DNA of 16,548 nt from the NCBI GenBank assembly GCA_030634125.1, contig DAOWBJ010000006.1, positions 1-16,548 of the forward strand, read 5' to 3'. Positions 1 to 5,197 of this stretch are shown one piece after another. How positions within the stretch are numbered: position 1 is the stretch's first letter; each line of letters begins with the position of its first letter. The notes beneath the pieces were generated by a model that was not told where the DNA came from, ran no database searches, and worked only from the letters and a program-made list of their open reading frames with translations. Origin of the DNA: Victivallales bacterium (GTDB lineage: Bacteria; Verrucomicrobiota; Lentisphaeria; Victivallales; Victivallaceae). The position numbers and the translations under genes were made by a program.

Positions 1-329
1 AGCTCTTTCTCCATAAATTCGTGTCCGACCTCCATTGGATGTCCAATGCACTCAAAATTACTTAAAGCTTCTGCGATAACTCCGCAAAATTCCCGCATTT
101 TCCGGTCGCGGAATTCAAAAGTCAACTTTGAACCGGGCCATGTCCAGCCAACACTTAAAGGAGTTTCACCCCATCCGCCGGCTTGTTTGCCGTCAGCACC
201 TTCAACAGTAACTTTAACCCGGGCGCAAGTTATCGCCTCCATCACCTCGTTACCAAACTTCAGAGGGACACGCATTGTTGCCGGGATAAAGTAAAGTTCA
301 GCACCTGCTGCTTTTACATCTGTTTTCAT
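1..329 (-). CDS. Enolase-superfamily-like protein, N-terminal part (runs off left edge)
   Basis: Reading the minus strand from an ATG at 329-327 gives 109 uninterrupted codons to the window edge, so the 3' part of the gene is missing. The protein starts MKTDVKAAGAELYFIPATMR, followed by VPLKFG, an ITCARVKVTVEG strand, GWGETPLSVGWTWPG and CIGHPMEVGHEF. This layout (a beta-rich N-terminal domain with R-x-PLKFG, then a GxGE-type turn) recalls the capping domain of mandelate racemase/muconate-lactonizing-type enolases, and a planctomycete/lentisphaere group of such proteins in particular. That match is from memory. The catalytic barrel lies outside the window, so no reaction can be assigned. Upstream of the ATG is only a weak Shine-Dalgarno (GGGA about 10 nt away). 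There is no signal peptide, so it is probably cytoplasmic. Coding status is fairly sure; the family is moderate. Confidence 0.6.
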   Translation of the reverse strand, partial: MKTDVKAAGAELYFIPATMRVPLKFGNEVMEAITCARVKVTVEGADGKQAGGWGETPLSVGWTWPGSKLTFEFRDRKMREFCGVIAEALSNFECIGHPMEVGHEFMEKE

Positions 330-368
330 AGTATAAATTCCCAGTATTTTATGTTTATTTATGGCAAA

Positions 369-397
369 AACATACATGATAACAAGCTAATTAACAA
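369..397 (-). promoter_or_regulatory. Candidate promoter for the left-edge gene, with a direct repeat
   Basis: On the minus strand, TTGTTA (397-392) and TATGTT (374-369) are 17 bp apart, each matching 4 of 6 sigma-70-type positions. TAACAAGC (plus sense) occurs twice, at 380-387 and 392-399, 12 bp apart, so a regulator could bind across the -35. The match is modest and untested. Confidence 0.3.
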
Positions 398-449
398 GCC
401 CTGTAGTGTCCTGACAAGTAAATATATTGAAATAATTTCTTTTACATAG

Positions 450-476
450 TTGCGTTTGTACTTATTCGGTGATAAT
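450..476 (+). promoter_or_regulatory. Weak candidate promoter for the lipoprotein gene
   Basis: GATAAT at 471-476 is a good -10 match (5 of 6). The best upstream -35 is TTGCGT at 450-455, with a short 15 bp spacer. This would place the start of transcription near 483, about 40 nt before the ATG at 523. Confidence 0.25.
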
Positions 477-522
477 TTTACCCCTTAAGCAGTTCAAGCT
501 TTTAAAAAAAGAGGAATAAAAT

Positions 523-1677
523 ATGAGAATCATTTTTGCATTAATGGTCAGCGTTTTTCTATTGTCGCTTAACGCCTGTATAAGTTTTTCCGACCCGGCG
601 ACTCAGGAAACAAAAATTGGAGTACTCCTGCCCCTCTCCGGGAAACGCGCGTTCAGCGGCAAAAAAACACTCAGCGGAATTTTCCTTGCTCACGATCAGA
701 TAAACAAAAAAGGATTAGTAAGGGGGAAAATGATAAAACTGGTGATAATTGACAATAAAAGTTCAGCCAAAGGCTCCCGCCTGGCTATGAAAAGATTTAT
801 AGATAAAGAAAAGGTAACGTTAGTAATAGCGGCGTGTTCCACTGCTAACGCTCTGGCGATAAAAGCGACTGCCGCCAAGGCAAAAGTACCGGTACTGCTG
901 ACCATATCCACCGGCAATATAGCAACAGAACGCAATCCTTATATGTTCCGTTGTTGTTTTAACGATGACTATCAGGCAAAAGCAATGGCTGTTTTCGCCT
1001 ATAAAGATAAAATGTATACCGATATCGGCATATTGCTTGATTTAAATGAGCAGGTTACTTATCGACGCGACCTCGGGCGCGCCTTTGCCGCGGCTTTCAA
1101 AAAATCATTTGGAAGAACTGTCAAAGAAATAGGATACCGCAGCGGAACGCACAATTTCGCGCCTCAGATGAAAAAATTCAAACAAAGCAAAACGGTGGCA
1201 ATTTTTGCGCCGGGCGATATCCCTGACGCTGGAATAATCCTGAAACAAGCTAGAAAAAATGGAGTGCGCAAAGTCTTTCTCGGTAGTGACGGCTGGGATC
1301 ATTCTGAACTTTTTGATTATTGCGGACCAAGACCCGCGCCATGTTTTTTAACATCAATGTTCTCTCCTGAATCCGGCTTGCCGGGCGTAAAAGATTTTGC
1401 AAGATCAATAAAGGCTCGTACAGGTGCAATGCCTGGTACCGATACCGCTCAAGCATACGACGCGTTAAATATCACGATCAAAGCTCTCAAATTATCAAAA
1501 TCACAAACCGACATCAGAAGCGGATTATATCAGATAAAAAATTACTCCGGCGTAACCGGCACTATCAGCATTAACGCCGGGGGCAATGCCGCAAAAACTA
1601 TTTTTATCAAAAAAATAATTAAAAAAGCAAACAATAAATTTGCCTTTAAACTTATAAAAACAATTTCTCCAAAATAA
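523..1677 (+). CDS. ABC-type branched-chain amino-acid-like substrate-binding lipoprotein
   Basis: 384 residues. A short hydrophobic signal ends in the lipobox L-N-A-C with Cys19, so this is a predicted lipoprotein. The mature part starts with KIGVLLPLSG, an S-G-x-x-x-L-SGI-x-LA-x-DQIN helix and LVIIDNKS, then a VTLVIAACSTANALAI segment and VPVLLTISTGNIA. This is the order of the periplasmic-binding-protein type 1 fold of LivJ/LivK-like proteins (Peripla_BP_6), and the length is typical. The ligand cannot be read from sequence; such proteins bind branched-chain amino acids, amides, urea or aromatic acids. No LivHMGF permease or ATPase gene lies nearby, so it is an orphan here and may share a transporter elsewhere or serve as a sensor. 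The start is supported by GAGGAA at 511-516, 6 nt before the ATG. A CBM9-like gene follows 15 bp downstream, probably in the same transcript. Confidence 0.9.
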   Translation: MRIIFALMVSVFLLSLNACISFSDPATQETKIGVLLPLSGKRAFSGKKTLSGIFLAHDQINKKGLVRGKMIKLVIIDNKSSAKGSRLAMKRFIDKEKVTLVIAACSTANALAIKATAAKAKVPVLLTISTGNIATERNPYMFRCCFNDDYQAKAMAVFAYKDKMYTDIGILLDLNEQVTYRRDLGRAFAAAFKKSFGRTVKEIGYRSGTHNFAPQMKKFKQSKTVAIFAPGDIPDAGIILKQARKNGVRKVFLGSDGWDHSELFDYCGPRPAPCFLTSMFSPESGLPGVKDFARSIKARTGAMPGTDTAQAYDALNITIKALKLSKSQTDIRSGLYQIKNYSGVTGTISINAGGNAAKTIFIKKIIKKANNKFAFKLIKTISPK

Positions 1678-1692
1678 AAAGGACATCAACAA

Positions 1693-2358
1693 ATGAGTTA
1701 CATCATCAAACGCGCCTCAAATGTAAAATTAGAAGATTCATGGAATGGAACAGTATGGGGCAGCGCCAATGTCATTGATATTGATATTTTTCGTGAACAA
1801 AGCAGCGATCATCATCCCAAAACACAATGTAAACTTCTTTATAATGAACAAGGCATATACGGCTTATTCCAAGTCGAAGACCAGTATGTAAGATCGGTTT
1901 CAACTAAATTCCAGGATGGCGTCTGCGGAGACAGCTGTGTTGAATTCTTCGTCGAACCGGCGAACGGCAAAGGTTATTTGAATTTTGAGTTTAACTGCGG
2001 CGGCAACATGTTGGTATTTCAAGTAATAGATGCCGCTCGAGGCGAAAATGGCTTCGCCGACTTCTACATTCTAACGGAAGATGATGTCGCCGGAATGCAG
2101 CAGTTCACCACAATGCCGCCGCTAGTAGAACCCGAAATCACTGAACCCACGACCTGGCGCCGCGGTTTCTTCATTCCTTTATCGGTATTCGAGAAAACTA
2201 CAGGTTTGCAGTCCGCAGAACTCTCCGGTCAAATCTGGCGCGCGAATTTATATAAATGCGCCGACCGCACTTCTCATCCGCACTGGGCATCATGGAAGCC
2301 AATAACTGAAACAAACTTCCATCTGCCGCAATGTTTCAGCGAGATAACTTTCGAGTAA
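1693..2358 (+). CDS. CBM9-like carbohydrate-binding protein, soluble
   Basis: 221 residues with no signal peptide or membrane segment. Features of the family-9-like carbohydrate-binding fold are visible in order: a WNG-x-x-W start, LLYNEQGIYGLFQVED, the hallmark D-SCVEFFVEP followed by GYLNFEFNCGG, a WRRGFFIPLSVFE segment near residue 155, and a closing W-RANLYKC...HPHWASW...NFHLP-CF. The family is a beta sandwich, usually a domain of xylanases and other secreted enzymes, but stand-alone copies without signal peptides are frequent in Lentisphaerota and Planctomycetota. Their role there is not established. AAGGA at 1679-1683, 9 nt before the ATG, supports the start. It sits 15 bp after the solute-binding lipoprotein, so co-transcription is likely, but a common substrate is only a guess. 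It ends 3 bp from the stop of the convergent PHP gene. Confidence 0.8.
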   Translation: MSYIIKRASNVKLEDSWNGTVWGSANVIDIDIFREQSSDHHPKTQCKLLYNEQGIYGLFQVEDQYVRSVSTKFQDGVCGDSCVEFFVEPANGKGYLNFEFNCGGNMLVFQVIDAARGENGFADFYILTEDDVAGMQQFTTMPPLVEPEITEPTTWRRGFFIPLSVFEKTTGLQSAELSGQIWRANLYKCADRTSHPHWASWKPITETNFHLPQCFSEITFE

Positions 2359-2379
2359 AAGTTAAGATTTTTTAACTTT
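2358..2379. terminator. AT-rich hairpin across two convergent stops
   Basis: AAAGTTAA (2358-2365) and TTAACTTT (2372-2379) form a perfect 8 bp stem with a 6 nt loop. The stem overlaps the last base of the plus-strand stop (2356-2358) and the whole minus-strand stop (2362-2364). Only one pair is G-C, and no long T-run follows, so a bidirectional terminator is possible but weak. Confidence 0.3.
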
Positions 2380-3183
2380 CTTCAACTTTCGGATTTTTGC
2401 AAGCGGGTGAATGTTTTTCTCGCTCAAATCTAATGATTCAGCGAGAGATTGCAACTTGTCGAGGACATCAAAACTTTCTATGTTATGAGCGTCGCTGCCA
2501 ATAGTAAAAGTACAACCTGCCTGCTTGGCGAGAGTCAATATCCGCATCGGAGTCTCTAAACTGAAACAACGGTCCAGTTGAGGTTTGGGTAAATAACATT
2601 TATTAATTTCAATGCCAATGTTATTTGACGCGGCAATTGAAAAAGCATCCAAAAGCTCCGCATCCGGCAAGCTTGCGATAGATTTGTCATAAAGTTCAAC
2701 ATAACCGTAAGGGAAAAACGGATGAACTAAAATATCAGGGATTCCGCTTTTTGCCGCGGAGATAAAAAATTTCAACATGTGCCGGGCCAGACATTCGGGA
2801 GTTTCTTCTTCCGGCAGCTGTACAAAATTCGTCATGTGAAAATGATCAGTCGCCATCACTACATAATCCATTTTTTCTTTGAATTCAGGTGTTATTCCAA
2901 AAACTCCCGGAGCGATCATGTCGGTTTCACAACCTACCAGCACTTCAATCTCCCATCTGCACGAACGAATGAAGTCAAACAGCTCAAGATGCCTTTCTCC
3001 ATTCTGAGTTTTATAAAAATGACTGGGCTCGACATCTTTTGAAATCCAGACATGATCCGTAAAACCTATTTTTTTATAGCCCTTGCCGGCAAGCAGAGGA
3101 ACTATATTTTCGGGGGTCTGTCTTTCATCTTGACAACAAACCGACGCGAAACTGTGAATATGCATGTCAGAAAAAAATATCAT
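2362..3183 (-). CDS. PHP-domain phosphoesterase, histidinol-phosphatase-like
   Basis: 273 residues. All the metal-ligand motifs of the PHP (polymerase and histidinol phosphatase) fold are present: H8-x-H10, D43-H44 in GFTDH, E86 in GCETD, H114-x-H116 in ATDHFHM, H154 in ILVHPFF, and D231-x-H233 in IGSDAHN. Such proteins use a trinuclear metal centre to hydrolyse phosphate esters. Length and motif order fit HisK-type histidinol-phosphate phosphatases, but no other his genes are near, so the substrate is open and other small phosphoesters are equally possible. No signal peptide; cytoplasmic. The ribosome-binding site is an AAGG lying inside a small hairpin about 10 nt upstream (see 3185-3199). 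The gene is alone on its strand and converges with the CBM9-like gene. Confidence 0.85.
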   Translation of the reverse strand: MIFFSDMHIHSFASVCCQDERQTPENIVPLLAGKGYKKIGFTDHVWISKDVEPSHFYKTQNGERHLELFDFIRSCRWEIEVLVGCETDMIAPGVFGITPEFKEKMDYVVMATDHFHMTNFVQLPEEETPECLARHMLKFFISAAKSGIPDILVHPFFPYGYVELYDKSIASLPDAELLDAFSIAASNNIGIEINKCYLPKPQLDRCFSLETPMRILTLAKQAGCTFTIGSDAHNIESFDVLDKLQSLAESLDLSEKNIHPLAKIRKLKKVKKS

Positions 3184-3184
3184 G

Positions 3185-3199
3185 TTAAGGTTTCCTTAA
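3185..3199 (-). promoter_or_regulatory. Hairpin over the PHP gene's ribosome-binding site
   Basis: In minus-strand sense TTAAGG-AAA-CCTTAA forms a 6 bp stem with a 3 nt loop that ends two bases before the ATG of the PHP gene (3183). The only purine-rich Shine-Dalgarno candidate (AAGGAA) lies within the stem and loop, so folding could reduce translation. Control is inferred from position only. Confidence 0.35.
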
Positions 3200-3227
3200 A
3201 AGACTTGTTTTTAGAGGGTGCGCTGAT

Positions 3228-3259
3228 AACATGATGTTAAAATCTAACATTTTCATGTT
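3228..3259. repeat. 12 bp inverted repeat with one bulge
   Basis: AACATG (3228-3233) pairs with CATGTT (3254-3259), and ATGTTA (3234-3239) pairs with TAACAT (3245-3250). This leaves a 5 nt loop and a 3 nt bulge (3251-3253). It lies 45 bp upstream of the PHP gene start and has no adjacent T-run, so an operator or a transcript leader structure is more likely than a terminator. Confidence 0.5.
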
Positions 3260-3297
3260 CGCGATGTCACTGTTGTCTCAGCAATACAAGCGTTCCC

Positions 3298-3316
3298 CAC
3301 CCCTGCGACAGGGGTG
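3298..3316. repeat. Perfect GC-rich hairpin, REP-like
   Basis: CACCCCTG and CAGGGGTG form a perfect 8 bp stem around a 3 nt loop (CGA). It stands in AT-rich non-coding DNA. The stem/loop sizes and the CTG-NNN-CAG core are the same as in the hairpin at 3353-3371, starting 55 bp further on. No T-run follows on either strand. It looks like a member of a dispersed palindromic repeat family, but copies elsewhere in the genome cannot be checked here. Confidence 0.5.
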
Positions 3317-3352
3317 ACTACATCATTTATTGTTTATTTACATTTTATAAGC

Positions 3353-3371
3353 AACGGCTGTCTCAGCCGTT
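3353..3371. repeat. Second perfect 8 bp/3 nt hairpin, REP-like
   Basis: AACGGCTG and CAGCCGTT pair perfectly around TCT. Its core TGTCTCAGC (3359-3367) also occurs at 3274-3282 within a weaker hairpin, TGTTG-TCT-CAGCA (3271-3283, one G-U pair). The three structures within about 100 bp look like a short cluster of related palindromes. Confidence 0.5.
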
Positions 3372-3383
3372 CAAACATTGAAA

Positions 3384-3451
3384 AACAACCTCTAGCATGC
3401 TATATTTCAACAACTTACAATAAATTGAAATTTTAACAGTAAGAGGTTGTT
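3384..3451 (+). promoter_or_regulatory. Nested inverted repeat that can pair the small ORF's ribosome-binding site
   Basis: AACAACCTCT (3384-3393) is the exact reverse complement of AGAGGTTGTT (3442-3451), which contains the Shine-Dalgarno of the ORF starting at 3452. Between them ATTTCAA (3404-3410) and TTGAAAT (3425-3431) form a second 7 bp stem, with symmetric 10 nt internal loops and a 14 nt apical loop. A 10 bp palindrome TAGCATGCTA (3393-3402) overlaps the left arm. If transcribed from upstream, the leader could hide the translation start. Whether a promoter lies upstream is unclear; I found no good match. Confidence 0.4.
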
Positions 3452-3631
3452 ATGCTAAACAATATAGAACTTAAAATGAATGAAATCAAAGACACTTGCA
3501 AAAAACATGAGTTAAATATGAATACGATGGGAAGTTGTTTACATTGTCCCAGCTCAGAAAATATGTACAACATAATGTTAAACGTTGTAACTGATTATAA
3601 ACTTAGCTTTCTCAAAAAAGTATATCCATAA
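3452..3631 (+). CDS. Small unrecognised protein with CxxH/CxxC spacing
   Basis: 59 codons from an ATG with a well-placed AAGAGG (3441-3446, 5 nt spacer) to a TAA at 3629-3631. The protein is MLNNIELKMNEIKDTCKKHE followed by a segment containing GSCLHCP and a hydrophobic/basic C-terminal third ending in FLKKVYP. C16-x2-H19 and C29-x2-C32 could form a small zinc site. I do not recognise the family. In favour of a real gene: a good ribosome-binding site, paired metal-ligand spacing and a structured leader. Against: it is short, more AT-rich than the neighbouring genes, and sits in hairpin-rich non-coding DNA where it could be chance or a gene remnant. The stop is 18 bp from the end of the convergent hydrolase gene. 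Confidence 0.4.
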   Translation: MLNNIELKMNEIKDTCKKHELNMNTMGSCLHCPSSENMYNIMLNVVTDYKLSFLKKVYP

Positions 3632-3634
3632 ACG

Positions 3635-3651
3635 AAGCCGACGTTCGGCTT
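3635..3651. terminator. 7 bp hairpin between convergent genes
   Basis: AAGCCGA (3635-3641) and TCGGCTT (3645-3651) pair around a 3 nt loop. The hairpin overlaps the stop of the minus-strand hydrolase and follows the small plus-strand ORF by 3 bp. Only short T stretches lie near it on either strand, so it is at best a weak bidirectional terminator. Confidence 0.35.
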
Positions 3652-4255
3652 AGAGATACGGATTAAACTTTTTTTCGCTTCCTACTGTGCTTGCCGGACC
3701 GTGGCCGGGATAAAGCTTTAAATCATCAGGCAAAGGCATGAGTTTGCTTTTTATTGAGCCTATAAGCTGTTCATGATTGCCGCCTGGCAGATCGCTGCGC
3801 CCGACAGAGTTGTTGAAGATTGTATCCCCGACAAAAATTGCCGGAATCTGTTTGAAATAATAACATACTCCGCCCGGAGAATGTCCTGGCGTTTCGATGA
3901 TCTCAAAATCATTGCCGGGTATAGTGTCAGTGATTTCCGGTAAATCTTCTGCTGTCGGAATGTAGGGCAGGAGGTTATTATCCGGGCTTTCGTAAAGACT
4001 GACGTCGTCCTTGTGCAGGTAAACCTTGCTGACGCCAAGAGCTTTCGCTACATCGCGTACCGCGCTGATATGGTCAATATGCGCGTGCGTGAGCAAAATT
4101 ATTGCTTCATCGTAAGTGAATTTTTTCGCCGCCGCGACAACCGCGTCAGTATCTCCGCCCGGGTCAATAATGTAAAGCCTGCGGCTTTCCGCGACCGGCA
4201 CGAGATAACAATTAACATCCAGCATCCCTACAACTTCAACAATAAAATCTGACAT
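3650..4255 (-). CDS. Metallo-beta-lactamase-fold hydrolase, glyoxalase II-like
   Basis: 201 residues from the start chosen here. Motifs of the MBL fold in order: the T-H57-A-H59-x-D61-H62 zinc motif, ETPGH125SPGG, FVGD144TIF with NNSVGRSDLPGG, and YPGH185G. This set, with the S-x-GR-x-DLPGG loop, is that of glyoxalase II-like hydrolases (YcbL/GloC group). These are cytoplasmic thioester hydrolases, for example acting on S-lactoylglutathione, although many members have unknown substrates. It lacks the C-terminal helical domain of true GloB and so is of the short type. An in-frame ATG four codons upstream (4267) exists, but GGAG sits 6 nt before the ATG at 4255, and the upstream one lacks a well-placed ribosome-binding site. 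The Bax-inhibitor-like gene ends 39 bp upstream, so the two are probably co-transcribed. Confidence 0.88.
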   Translation of the reverse strand: MSDFIVEVVGMLDVNCYLVPVAESRRLYIIDPGGDTDAVVAAAKKFTYDEAIILLTHAHIDHISAVRDVAKALGVSKVYLHKDDVSLYESPDNNLLPYIPTAEDLPEITDTIPGNDFEIIETPGHSPGGVCYYFKQIPAIFVGDTIFNNSVGRSDLPGGNHEQLIGSIKSKLMPLPDDLKLYPGHGPASTVGSEKKFNPYL

Positions 4256-4294
4256 AAATATCTCCATGTTACATTTTTACCTTTCAACTTTCAA

Positions 4295-5023
4295 TTAATT
4301 GCGGCTTCCGCCGATGCGCAACAATAATAAAAACAAGTTGATAAAATCCAGATAAAGTCTTAAAGCACCCATTATCGCGTATTTTTTGGCAATCTCGCTC
4401 GTGGATAATTCATCGCCAAGTGCTATTGACATTTCTTTTATTTTTTGAGTGTCATAAGCGGTCAAGCCGACAAAAATCAATATGCCGACGTAAGTTACGC
4501 CCCAGTACAAAAGAGAACTGCCGATAAAAATATTAACAACAGAAGCGATAATCAACCCGATTAAAGCCATAAAACATAAATTGCCGATACTGGTTAAATC
4601 ACGCTTGGTCACATAGCCGTAAACGCTCATCACCCCGAAAGTTAAAGAAGTAACGAAAAAAGTAGTGGCGATGGATTCCATGCTGTAGCGGACAAAAATA
4701 AGCGAGAGCACCACGCCGGTTAAGGCGGCAAAAAGCAAATAACAGCCGGATGCGACCGCCGAGGACATTTTGTTAATTCCCGCGCTTAAAATTAAAACAA
4801 GGACAAATTCACCAATAACCGCACCCCATATCATGCCGGGGTTTTCGATAAGTTTTTGCGTCATATCAGGATCTGTACCAATCAGGTAGGCAATTATTCC
4901 GGAAAGAGTCAGACCGCCGCTCATCCAGCCGTAAACCCTGTTGACAAAACTGGTGGTAACACTGACTTGCTCCGCCGTACTCATCGCCGAGCGGGCACTT
5001 TCCCGCATATAAGATCTTTGCAT
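4295..5023 (-). CDS. Bax inhibitor-1/YccA-family membrane protein
   Basis: 242 residues, with about seven hydrophobic segments after a polar N-terminus of roughly 25 residues. Family signs: F-VNRVYGWMSGGLTLSGIIAYLIG in the first segment, YVTKRDLTSIGNLCFMALIGLI in the middle, VGLTAYDTQKIKEM before the end, and the C-terminal ALRLYLDFINLFLLLLRI...SRN. The family (TMBIM/YccA) sits in the cytoplasmic membrane. A Bacillus homologue acts as a pH-sensitive calcium leak, and E. coli YccA inhibits the FtsH protease; neither role can be assigned here from sequence. An AGGA about 10 nt before the ATG supports the start. It is the first gene of a minus-strand pair with the MBL hydrolase, divergent from recJ. 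Confidence 0.9.
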   Translation of the reverse strand: MQRSYMRESARSAMSTAEQVSVTTSFVNRVYGWMSGGLTLSGIIAYLIGTDPDMTQKLIENPGMIWGAVIGEFVLVLILSAGINKMSSAVASGCYLLFAALTGVVLSLIFVRYSMESIATTFFVTSLTFGVMSVYGYVTKRDLTSIGNLCFMALIGLIIASVVNIFIGSSLLYWGVTYVGILIFVGLTAYDTQKIKEMSIALGDELSTSEIAKKYAIMGALRLYLDFINLFLLLLRIGGSRN

Positions 5024-5061
5024 AGTAAAATAATCCTTTTTTAGTTTAATTGTAATAAGTT

Positions 5062-5067
5062 ATTATA
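5062..5067 (-). promoter_or_regulatory. Consensus -10 box upstream of the Bax-inhibitor-like gene
   Basis: The minus strand reads TATAAT at 5067-5062, about 40 nt before the ATG at 5023, in a TATAATAACTTATTA stretch. No clear -35 hexamer lies 16-18 bp upstream. The perfect -10 and the distance make it the likeliest promoter of the pair at 5023-3650. Confidence 0.4.
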
Positions 5068-5197
5068 GAATCACCAAAAAGCAAAGATTAATGGGTAAAA
5101 ATAAAAAAGCTTAAAGATTTTCAAATATCGTTTGTGCTAGCGTAAATAGTCTGTTACATTAGAAATGAAATGATTAACTAACAGGAACCAATAATAA

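Noticed and set aside
46..449. Two overlapping plus-strand open frames at the left edge
   Set aside because: They shadow the minus-strand enolase-like gene or run into AT-rich intergenic DNA. The minus frame has recognisable protein features.
5132..5159. Promoter for recJ (TTGTGC / TTACAT, 16 bp spacer)
   Set aside because: Only three of six matches in each box; not distinguishable from chance in this AT-rich stretch.
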